Origin: Cyclospora cayetanensis
Taxonomy: Eukaryota > Apicomplexa > Conoidasida > Eucoccidiorida > Eimeriidae
Length of the DNA: 64,000 nucleotides
NCBI RefSeq assembly: GCF_002999335.1
Contig: NW_020312046.1
Coordinates: forward strand, 62,001 to 126,000
Direction of reading: 5' to 3'
Shown: positions 34,216 through 45,000 of the stretch, piece after piece
Layout: every line of letters starts with the position of its first letter
How positions within the stretch are numbered: position 1 is the first letter of the stretch
Program-made: the position numbers and the translations under genes
Notes under the pieces: generated by a model
The model's database searches: none
Told to the model about the DNA's origin: nothing
Seen by the model: only the letters and a program-made list of their open reading frames with translations

Positions 34216-36820
34216 ATGTCAAACAAGGGCAGGTCGCCTGCGAGGGAGTCTGCCTCGCCCTCCTCCCCTGCAGGTCCTAGGGGGGCTATCAATGGGGATG
34301 CCGACAATGCAGAGGATTTTTCCGATATTGTTGGCCTCTCCCCTACGGGGCGTTGTGCCACCATGTGCATCTTTGGATGCATTTCCATAATGTAGGCTCC
34401 CTGAAAGCGTCCTCATTGGCGCATACCCCGTGTAAAAAATAGCTCTGTTGCAATGCGCCGTTCCCTGTGCCCCTCCCACTAAGGGCATCTCCGCGTCCTT
34501 CCGTATTGTGTATTGGTCCTTACCTTTCCACAATTTTATTTCTCCCTCTTTACCCCGTATATTCGCATTTTCTCAGCAGGCCTGTGTGTGTGCGCACCCC
34601 ATAATGTGCGCGTGTCAGGGGATGCCGTTCCTCAGTAGTTCGTCGGCTTTCGTTCTATCCACCCTTTCCTGCTGGATACTCGTTGGAGGATGGACAGTTG
34701 TACATTCAAGACTCCATCCACGGGGGACCCGCCGGGGGAGTGGTCCGGACCGCAGGGAGTGAGCAATTAAAACAGCGGCCGAAGCCGCAGGAGGGCCAGG
34801 AGAGTATTCAACAACTGCTGGCTCGCAACCACCTACCAGAGAGAGTGAAGGTTTGTTTTATCCGGAAGGCCAGGCGAAAGCAGCTGGCTGCAGTGCTCCT
34901 TTGGAGCACCGCAGGGGTCCCCAGCAGCTGCAACTCTGAGGAGGAGAAAATGCAGTTTGCCCTCAGCAACAGACCCCTTGTCATCTTCTCACATGGAAAC
35001 AGCACGGATATCGGATTCATGTTCGGGCTTCACTACAGAATGTGCTTCCGGTACAGTTCATACCGAGATGCAAGCCTTCGTTGAGAATGGCGTGCAAAAA
35101 CACGTCGAGGCATGTTTCTCGATGTGGGAGTTGCTGGTCGCGCGTAGGGAGCTGGTCTTGTTCTGTTTCGTCATGCGCTCGATGTTTATGTACTCTGAGG
35201 TGTACGCTTCAGCTGTCACGTGAATGTTTTGGCCTACGATTACTCGGGCTACGGGTGGAGCGACGGGCGGGCATCCGAGGCTGCGCTGTACAGCGATATA
35301 CGCGCTGTTTTCCAATACGCAGTGAAGCAGCTCTCTGTTCCACCGCAAAAAATCATTTTGGTAAGCCCGCACGGCGAATGCTGCTGCTCAAAGGCAGGCA
35401 GCGAAGACAGGGAGCCTTTTGCTGTGCGTCATGAGAGTCGAGGGTCTCGTGGACGAGGGTGTCTTGGTTGCAGTGGGGATGACCAGAAAAAGGCCCTATC
35501 GAACAATAGGTTTCTGGCGAGCGCGAGATGGGGGGAGGTGTGTTTGTGTTTTTTTAAATGAGGGTCGTATGCCATCGAAAGACTCCAAGTTGTATTCAGT
35601 GCTGTTGCTGTTCAATGGCTGGGCTGCCGAGTTAGAGCAGGGAGTCTTTGGCAGTCTCTTACTAGGGCCTAACGCACAAGGGATTCGCCATTGCCGTTAA
35701 GCGGGGTATGTGTGCAGTACGGCCACAGCGTAGGCTCAGGGCCGAGCTGCGACTTTGCGGCGAAGAAGAAGGGCCAGCCTCTCGGAGGACTTATTCTTCA
35801 TTCTCCGATTTCATCCGGTACTACAGCATGCATCTATGCTCAAATTTTTACAACATCTGGGACCTAGGGTCATAAGTTCAAGGTCTCGGGTTTGGCATTC
35901 AGGGTTTACGTTTCAGCGTTTTGGGCTTTAAGGGCTGTTGTCGTGTGCACTCCCTCTCCAGGGTTGCGACTGTTCATTAGTGATATCGACAAGGCACCTT
36001 GGTTTGATGCCTTTCAAAATGCGGAGAAACTGCGGAAAGTCCACGACGTGCCAATGCTTCTTATTCATGGGCAGCTGGATAGGCAGGTAAGCAGGCGCCA
36101 CACACCTACAGATTGAAGGCGCAGCTTTATCACAGCTTGCGTCAGCTGCACCGTGTGCGTGTGCGAGAGTTGCAGCTGCGGTGCATTCTGGCACCTGGGG
36201 GGAGGGTGCTGAGGCAGCGAGGATCTATCTTTTGCGTCATCTGGTCTTTGTTTGGGGGAAGAACGCTTTGTTCCCCAGGTCCCGTTCACTCACGCCTTGA
36301 AGCTGGAGGCTTCTTGCAGAGAGGCGGATGCCATGCGGGCGACTCGTATGCACAGCAACAAGAGCTGTTGTCTGCCAGTAACTTCCATGGGATACATGAA
36401 AGCCTTAAGCTCTGAGCCATTGACTCCTCGGAACACGGAGCTGCACCACCAGCGCGTGCAGACGTGGTGGGTTGAGAATGCCGACCACAACGACATCGAG
36501 CACAAAGCAGGGGTGAGCAACTTGGTGTGCAGATACAAGTTATGGGCCTGTGTTTTGAGGCTGAGGGTTTTTACGGAGAACAGTTAGATCAGGGATGCAG
36601 GTAGATGCTCTCCTGTCTGGCAGATTGAACGGGTAGCGGGTGGGGAAAAGAGAAGCACATGGACAGATTGCTGTGAAGGCTGTAAGGCGTTGGACCTTAT
36701 GTATTTTCGCGCGAATTTGATGTGCGTTTTGCTCCTTAGGATGAGTATTATGTGCGGATATCTGCATTCGTCGATTTCTGTGCCAAGTGGCATTCACAGT
36801 GCGATTCAACCACTCGCTGA
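34216..36820 (+). CDS. ABHD17/BEM46-like alpha/beta-hydrolase
   Basis: ABHD17 proteins are membrane-bound serine hydrolases that remove palmitate from proteins; BEM46-like relatives are widespread. Exons: 34216-34391, 34619-35050, 35213-35360, 35718-35817, 35962-36086, 36279-36512 and 36740-36820, all GT-AG and in phase, 431 residues. Landmarks: N-terminal Cys-containing stretch (MCIFGCISIMGC), RRLSFYPPFPAGYSL as in ABHD17 (KLAFLPPEPTYSL), strand VIFSHGNSTDIG, LAYDYSGYGWSDGRASE, nucleophile elbow GHSVG with Ser256, LHSPISSGLRLF, acid Asp325 in LIHGQLDRQV, and His397 in WWVENADHNDIEH. The full catalytic triad is present. An insert of about 35 residues sits before the His strand. The first exon join (34391/34619) rests on a weak acceptor. 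Depalmitoylase activity is inferred from the family. Confidence 0.88.
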
Positions 36821-37800
36821 TCTCCCTCGCTCACAGTTTTTACGATTTAGAGTTTCAGGTTGTAAGATCTGTACTAGTACTCCGTAGCGCCAGCTGCCGT
36901 GGCGCATTGCCCTTCCGGGCATTTCAGGCTCATCGCTTCTTTCTGTCCATTTGGTTGTCTTTGGTGGAACCTAATCCAGGCCTACTAGCGGCCTGTGCCA
37001 CCCGCTGTAGCAAATGTCTAGGGCCTGCCACGCACGCACGGAGGCCTAGAGGCACCCATCACACCGAAGAGATCCGCCCCGTAATTCGAAGAGGGCTTCA
37101 TGGGTTCTCTATGGGCGCGGCTTAGTATGACATTGGCTTGCATCAGTAGTCCCCGGTGTACGCCTGTATCGAGAGCCTCTTGGGAGATTGGCAGCGGCAC
37201 AAAGAAAAGTTTTTGTCATATAAAGTATTTTAAGCTATATTCGGAAGGACGGGGTGCACTGAACCGAGAGAGGTAACCAATGTATGAAGCGCTCTTTTTA
37301 AGATACCCATAGGGAGGCACTTCACTTTAGAGTCAGTACAAACTTTGCGAAATGCTTTTAGTACTGTTTAGAAGAATTCCCGACTTACCATGCTCGCATT
37401 CCGCGTAGGTCCTGACTAGGGAAGAGAGGTTCAGATAGAGTGCACTCAGTTGCAGGCTCTTACCTCTCTTAGCATTCACAGCAAGTTGCACAGCATCAAA
37501 GCCACAAGCATGCAACGCTGTAATTTTGAATCGAGGTTACAATTTTCTGCAGGAAGATATACGCACAGGCAATCGTATTCGTAATTTCTTTTCTAGACCT
37601 GAGTAAATCATAGCATGTGCAGTTTAGCCTGTTTGCTTGTACTTTAACCCAGCATAAGGCTGATTTAATCCGAAAACATGGTCCTTGAATTGGACAGAAG
37701 GGGCTGATGCCGCAGCACCGACGATTCTCCCCCGCCGCACCACTCCTACGGTGCTTGTACTGACCGTCGTTGAGCCTCCTTTTTCGTAACAGCCAATGCC
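36821..37800. other. Intergenic region, nothing recognised
   Basis: Between the hydrolase gene and the second plus-strand retroelement copy. Short ORFs only; no domain, RNA gene or clear repeat. Confidence 0.4.
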
Positions 37801-40290
37801 AGTGACGTAGAGGTGAGTGCATTTATTTTCCAACAGGCTACGGTTACTCAAAGAGACCATACAATTGCTTGCGTTTTTATTTGCTTCTCTGAAACCAACC
37901 AACGGCATCCATTGTGGGCAAAGAAGCTCATTGCGTTGTGGTGGGGGGTGGAGAACAGCGAGAACCTCTAACATGGGTGCCCTTTACAGTCCACACCGAC
38001 TATCGGTCTTTGATGTACCTTATTCAGAACTTCAAGACTTGGAAAGACCAGCAGTGGTTCGTTGACTTGGGCACCTCCATAATGAGACTTCGTAATAGAG
38101 CATGTGTTAGAAGCATCCCCACGGTGGGAGCCGACACACTCTGTCGGCGCCTCAACAATTAATAACTTTACAGCGCAAACTTGTCTGTGATGATTCACGG
38201 CTACCAGCGAAATTGCGTAAGGCTTGCGCTTGTAACACTTATGCATCCGCTAATACTGCCAAAAACCACAACACCAAAAACATGAAGGACTACCACGTTG
38301 AGAACGGACTCCAATAGCTTGCATATCAAACTGAGACTTCGTACCTTGTGCGCCCCGGAGTCATTCTGCAATGCTGTTCTCGCCCAAGACGCATGATTAT
38401 GTTTTTTGGCCGTGGCGGCATCCAGGGTCCACTAAAAACGTCATCCAGTCTTTTTAGTGCCGTGGGATGCTTCCGCAGCAGAGAAGCAAACATTCTCATG
38501 CAGAAATTGCCAGCAGCTTAAACCATGCAATCCTCCTAAAACCCACCCTTTTGCAAAGCCCTCCGGGCTCTTGAAGGAGACTGACTGATTTGGCTGCTCA
38601 CTTCGTTGATTGACTGCAGCGGTGAACAGTCAGGATACTAAGCACATCGTGATTGATCGACTCAAACAACTTGCCCATTTCATTCCTTCCTCCAGCTTTG
38701 TCACGGCTCAAAAAGTCACCCAATCACCCTTGACTAATTCGCGCAAGCCGAACGGGGTGGTCAGAAGAATTCTTGCAAATTGCAATATGAAGTTCTTCAA
38801 TGCGTTCTGCCGTGTACCTTCGTGACCTCCCTACACACTACTCTACCAGTACACTGCGGATTACCCTGAGGCAGATGAACAAACACAACGAACCAGCCAC
38901 ACTCTTCTGCGGCATTCAGTTTCCGTGATCAGAAAAATAAAAATGCTTGGCTTGATTTCCGTATGCAGCGTGGGTTGACAATACAGTCGTACACTCGTTT
39001 ACGCCTTGCTCTTCCTCATACGAGTTTAACAGTTGAAAGTTTTCTCCCGGTACGGGCCTAGACTCGATGGTCCAGGGTCAGCAGCCACCTGTAGCAGCGG
39101 AGATTGTTTAGAAAGAAGATGGCTAGTGCCTGTGAATGTATGTGCCAAGCTTTAGAAAGGCAATCACGAGATCGTGATAAGCGGCTGTCGGCGGTATGGT
39201 TTGAGCTGGGAGACGTGGTCCTGGTTGATCGGCCGTCTTTGCAAGGTGTGCAGAATGTGATCACACGAGGAAATGTAACTGCCTACTGGCTAGGGTCATT
39301 TATGGTTCGGTTACCAATCAGTGCTCTTCCTTACTCTATTTCCTGCCCTCAGAAGTTAGGGGTTCCGCAGAACTATCAATGTTGACTTTCCCAGGGCGTT
39401 CAAAAAGTCCCCGAGACTTTGAACAACAAGTGACCCCTGTGGATGCGGATGAACCACAGGGAGCTGCAGTGGTGCTGGAATGTAGGTCTTTTGAGCTCCC
39501 AGGACACAATGTGTGGGATTGTCTAGTGCAGTAGGGGAGGAAGGCTTACCACACTGTTTGACGGAAGAGCATTTATGGGCTTCGTTGCATGTGGTAGAAT
39601 ATGTGGCGCTGTTCGGTTAGTAGTGAATATTGCCACTGAGAGTATTCCTCGTGATCCTTGGTCATTGTCCTTTTTCTGCGCATGCTCTGCCTAAAATGGC
39701 CACCTTGATATTTTGATGGGTATTGTTTGATGCAATGAAGTTGCTCTATACATTCACATTTATGCACAGGCACTCTCAGGTATGTTACCCCTACTTACTT
39801 CTGTATGCCTTGTTGGGGGCTTCGAAATCGACAACGACGCATGTACCGTTAGTATTTGCGTCCAGAGACTGCGGTTTGCGGGGCAGAGGCACTGCTTAAA
39901 AGGGGCCGTTTCTCTTTCCTTTAAAGACTTTGCCTTTCTTTTGCTTTTTCACAGCAGACTCGCACATTTCAGTGTTCCGACGACAACAACGCATCGCCCC
40001 TCAGAGATGGTGTTGGTTTGATCCCTGGTTTGTTGTTTGGTAGCGTTCGTCTTGTATTCCGTCGATTTCAATTTACCAGTTGACACATGGATTTTCTTGT
40101 TATTTGCGATGTTTTCGGGTACAGCTTTCCATGTCGTGCATGCAATTCGTCTGGATTTGCGGGTATGGAAGGCCAGGACTTGGATCTTAAAATGGAGCGA
40201 GGAGGATATGGTGGCTAACCTACATTTAATTACTTTCTACTACACTAGCCATAATCAAACTGAGAACTCGAAAGAATATTTTTAATTGGC
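37801..40290 (+). mobile_element. 5'-truncated Ty3/gypsy retroelement copy
   Basis: Begins at RNase H. Around 37.89-38.16 kb, WAKKLIALWWGVEN is followed in another frame by PFTVHTDYRSLMYLIQNF and, after a gap, IPTVGADTLCRR (family: FTVHTDH.SL.YL ... N.VADALSR). At 38.5-38.8 kb IDRLKQLAHFIPSSSFVTAQ and ILANCNMKFFNAFCR mark the integrase core, with the catalytic Asp lost. At 39.10-39.38 kb FELGDVVLVDRPSLQGVQNV and ALPYSISCPQKLGVPQNY mark the integrase C-terminus. At 39.77-40.1 kb lies the shared 3' region, and a TGAGAACT motif near 40.26 kb marks the shared end. No RT or gag was seen upstream. It is more intact in the integrase C-terminal part than the 17-21 kb copy, but still frameshifted. Confidence 0.78.
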
Positions 40291-42081
40291 TTGTGTGTTC
40301 GTGTTTCGTACTTGTTTGGGGGCACTGTTACCTCAATACAAGAAGTCACAATGCTTTGTGCGTGTGCGTTGGGTACTTTGTGCCAGAGCTCTGAACGCTT
40401 GAAGTGCTTCGAGGGTGCGACTATACGCTCCGTAGCTGTCCTACTTCCTCATGTCTGGAACACTGAGAACATCGAGCCAGTAAATTCAAGCCTTCTTCTG
40501 CAACGCAACCGATTACTTGTTTCCAATCAAGTTCTCTTTGAGTCTGGAGTTAAGCAGCTCCCACTGAGGCCTTGGATGAAGCATTAAAACTAGTGAAGGT
40601 GTAAAAGCCAATCTTAGCCGGCTACAGTATTGTCACGACTACCTTCGCAGCGAAAGCTCCAGGAATGTTGATCTGTAACCCTCCATTTAAATTCTCCGTA
40701 GGGAGACGCTTGATTCCAGACACAACGCAAGCTTGATGGAAAGGTATTGAATGCGTTCCCAAAACAGCTCCTTTTTGTTCTCGCCATTATCACTCAGAAT
40801 TTCAACTTAGGGTGCAGGAATGTTTAGGGTCTGTTTGCTCCGATCCTAAAAACCCTCCGAGCACTTACAGCTAGGTGAACGTAGCATCTAGCACATACGC
40901 ATCCAAAACATTGATTTTTACTGCATCAAGTCAACTCCAGTCTCAAATATGTAAAATGTATGCACATGACCAAGTGTTGATTCTTTACAACTATCTTTCA
41001 AGTGACTGGTATAATTGTGAGTGTTTTAAGGGTGGCTCCACCCGAAATATTATCGTCTTAATTCGCCTAGTGGTGTCCCTTAACCGATGTATCTCCCACC
41101 CCTCTGTCCTCCCCTGCATTATCCTCCTAAAGCCATCATCCTCTGAGAGAGCCCCTTGCCGATGCGGTTGGGAACAGTCGGCACTCCTCCAAGCTGGCTA
41201 GCTGCAGTGAGGGGTATCCGCAACAAAAATTCTTTACGGTCCTGCACTCCGAGAATTCAATAAGCCGATGTGCTTCCTAGTTTGCTTCTGTGGGATACCC
41301 AAACATGGGATTGACAAGGTGTTCCGAAGCAAGCCAGATCTATGCAAACCCTGAATCTAGCAGCAACTTCGGGGCAGGGAGAACAACAGGCAGTTTGTAG
41401 AGTGATGTGGAGCCATGCAATCAGCAGCATACCGTGCGCTTATAGATGAATTTGGAGTGCTAAGCGGCAGAACGAAAACGTATAAGGTGGTGGTCACGGG
41501 CTTTTCACTGCAGTGTCCTAGTAACCGATAGCCACCACTTTGGGAAGCCTCAATCCAGGAGGCCTGTTTGACTATTGATGTTAATATAGCTCTAGCTTAA
41601 TTTCCCATGGAATTGAAGTCTTTCACAGTAGCCCTTTGTGCAAAGTCTCTAGAGTGCGATGTGGTGAATTCCACAAATCTGGAACCTGCGGTTGCATGCA
41701 GCCCCCAGCACCACGATTGTACAGATTCAATGACGGCAGCTTGGATTTTCTAGCTTTTGTCTTCTAGATTCTATTGAAATTATATACTTTGCATCTCCTT
41801 TTAGGGCGGCAGAAGCTTGACAAATCTTTTCATTTCGAGGCCCTGTGCCGCGGCCTCCTCTCACTGCACCCCACAACAGTTACAGTTGGTCCAGTATTGC
41901 TGTTTGCTTGACTTGCGTTTCGCTTTTATGTTTTCGTGAGCGCGGACCTATTTGCAACCTCCGCACTCTGCCCGCCCAAGAGGCTTCTAACTCAGCTGCT
42001 CGGCTACCTCTCCAAAGTCGATGTCCATGAGGGTTTAAGGTGCAGGGCGTGGGGTTTGTTGTGGTTTAGGGCTTACGGAGG
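40291..42081. other. Intergenic region upstream of PWP2
   Basis: No domain-bearing ORF. A segment near 40.86-40.91 kb weakly resembles 32.44-32.48 kb. The stretch 41.75-42.08 kb directly precedes the PWP2 start and should include its 5' untranslated region and promoter. Confidence 0.4.
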
Positions 42082-45000
42082 ATGTTTAGCTATGAGTTTA
42101 GCAACTTGCTGGCTGCGCCATACAGCAGCAGCCACGCGCATATTACTTTTGACAGGAAGAGCAGCAGCCTCTATGCCCCCAGTAGCAACCGTGTGTGCCG
42201 GTACACCCTAACCACCACAAATCCTGCCACATCGAGCAGTACGCGCAAGGATCATAACACAAAAAGTGCCTTTGACAGCGCTCTAGCCGCACAGGCGAAC
42301 TCGGAAGAGATTGATGGAACTACCTCCGGCAGCAGCAAGGTTTGCACTCTTCCGTTTGAAGCGCGTGTTGATGTACAGCATTTTTGTGTTCGCTCCGACG
42401 GCTGCCTGGCCATCAGCATCGACCTGCAGGGGCAAGGCCTTGTCGTGAATCTGGTGAAGGGGACTATTTTAAATCGGATAAGGTTCCGGAGCAACACCAG
42501 TTCGGCCAGGCTCAAATGGGAGGCTCAAAGGAAGGAGCACTTTGTTTCTGCTGCCGCATTTTCACCCGATGACCTTCTCTTCGCGGTAGCATGCGGACGG
42601 ACCATTCAGGTAGAGGCTTCTCGCTTAGTGTTCGCTGTGCCGTCCGTCTGCCGTTACTGTTGCCCTTCCCCCGTGCCTGTCCAAGCCTGCGTAACTACAG
42701 TTTTTCCCGCTTCTGCCCCCTGTAAGCAGCTCGTCGAGCTATTTATGATGGTTTGCTTGTTAGTGTCCAGCCATTCTTGCGTCGGTGTGTGTTCTGCTGC
42801 TCTTGCCTCGTGCGCTGTGCAGCTGTGGAGGTCGCCCTCGGTTGCCTCGCAGTATCAGCTGCACCTCCTGCATGCATTCACGCTGCATCAGCAGCCGATT
42901 TCCTGTCTCTCGTGGTCTCCTGACTCAATTCATCTTCTTTCAGGCTCGCAGGACTGCACTGTGCGGCTTTGGAGGGCGCGAGGCAAGTGGGCCGCATGCA
43001 AACCCGCAGCAGCGCTAGAAGCCTCAACCGAAGCCTCCGGTGCAAACGTGGATGCATCGGAAGCGGCTCACCAAGCGTACAGGGATCAAGTGGATGCGGC
43101 TTTCGTGCCTTCTGCGTTTACTTCTCATCGGCACGAAGTAAAGTTCGTTTGCTTTTCATGCTGCCTCACGAGAGTGTACTCCGTCAACAGAGAAGGCTGC
43201 ATCATCTGCTGGACGTGGCAGTCTTTGCCCGAGGCGGAGGAGCGCTTTGGGGAAGCCTTCGACGCGCACAAGAACGCCGCGAAGCCGATAAACCCGCAGT
43301 TCTTCCAGCAGCAACGAGATAAGAAGCAGCAGCAAAAGAGGCAACAGGCGAGGCAGGGAGAGGAGGGAGACAAGGAGGCGGCTGTGGAAGCGGTTCTTCG
43401 GCCCCCAGACGAGTTTATCGATTACAGCGAAGGACTATGGCGACTCGAGAAGCGGGCTTACTGCAAGCAAGAAAATGGACAGCGTGTATCTCACGCAGCC
43501 ACCAACATTTCTCCGTACTATAAATATGCTGGAGTCGCCGGAAAAGCTCCCGAGAACGGCTTTCAAGGATTCCATGGGGGCCTGGGGGGCCGTGCACCTC
43601 CGCAGTATTTGCTCATCGGCTTCACGGGTGGCGTATTCCAGCTGTATCTGCTTCCAGACCTTAGCGCCATTGTCAGACTCTCTCTTGGGGTCTCTTCGCT
43701 CGACTCCGTGTGCTTGTCCTTTGACGGAGAGTGGGTAGCGGCCGCAGCAGCAGAAAGCAACACGCTGGTGGTCTGGGAATGGAGGAGCGAAACGTATGTG
43801 CTGAGGCAGCAAGCGCACATGCATGGAATCCACTGCGTCTGCTTTTCGCCTGCTGCTGACGCTGCCGCAGCGGGGGCCTCCCGCATTGGGGCGAAGGCGG
43901 GGAACGGCGGAGCGGCAGCCGCCGCAGCAAGCGCAACTGTGGCAGCAGCAACAGGAGCCACAGGAGGGGGAGGCCTAGGCCTAGGTTCGTCTCGCGGAGT
44001 GGTTGCAACGGGCAGCAACGATGGCCGCGTCAAAGTGTGGGATGCAGAAAGCGGATTCTGTTATTGCACGTTTGCCGGCCACACGGCTGCTGTCTCTGCC
44101 CTTTGCTTCTCACCGACGGGAAACGCCTTGTTTTCAGCCTCCCTTGACGGGACAGTCCGAGCAGTGGATCTTCTTTCGTTCAAGCCATTCAGGTCGGCTA
44201 CAAGATCTGCCAAACATGTTGATTAAAGCGGCGCACTTGCCAGCTCGCTTGAACGAAGTTGACTCCAGTGGCTGCCTCCTCACCTCTCTGTCTTCTCCTT
44301 CTCGAACTTCTCTCACAACTCGCTTCCTAGCTCGCATAAGACTGCATCTCTCCATGTGTTCTGCGCTGCTTGGTCCAGGGTGTACACGGCCAGGAGCTCT
44401 GCCGCCGCGACTTTTGGATTTGAGGGCCCTGGAGGGCCTACGAGTTCCTCGCTTGACAGCGGCGTGCAGTTCACATGCGTGGCGATCGACTCGGGGGGTG
44501 AGTTGTTGGTGGCGGGATCTCAAGGCAGCTGCTTCTCTGCCTTCGTGTGGAGCGTAAGGACCGCCAAGTTGCTGGAGGAGCTCGTCGGCCATGAAGCCCC
44601 AGTGGCTGCAGTGGCATTTCACCCCCACCCGGATCGGCAAGGCATCCTAGCCACTGGCAGTTGGGACATGAAGGTCAAGGTAAGCAGGCAAAGGAAGGCG
44701 AAGGTCTAAAGGGGGGATGGACGGATATGCAGCCCAGGGTAGACGCAAGAAAGGGCCTCTGGAAGGGGGTCTTGCCCCTCTGTTGAGGGCTCCCTCTGGC
44801 GGGGCATACAAAGGCCTAGGTATCAATCTGAATGGGTACCAAAGTGGAGCTAGCCGGGGGCTATGTTGTCTTTTGCTCAATGTCTAAGACTTAGGTCGCA
44901 CACGTCCGCGAATACGCAACCCAAAGGCGTCACCCTGAAAGCGTCATGTGTGGGCTCGTAGGTGCACGTGTATGGGGTTGTATGTCGACGTTCATGTTGG

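Noticed and set aside
34145..34390. 81-codon plus-strand ORF as the N-terminus of the hydrolase
   Set aside because: A different frame (34216-34391) joins in phase to RRLSFYPPFP, the conserved ABHD17 start; this ORF does not.
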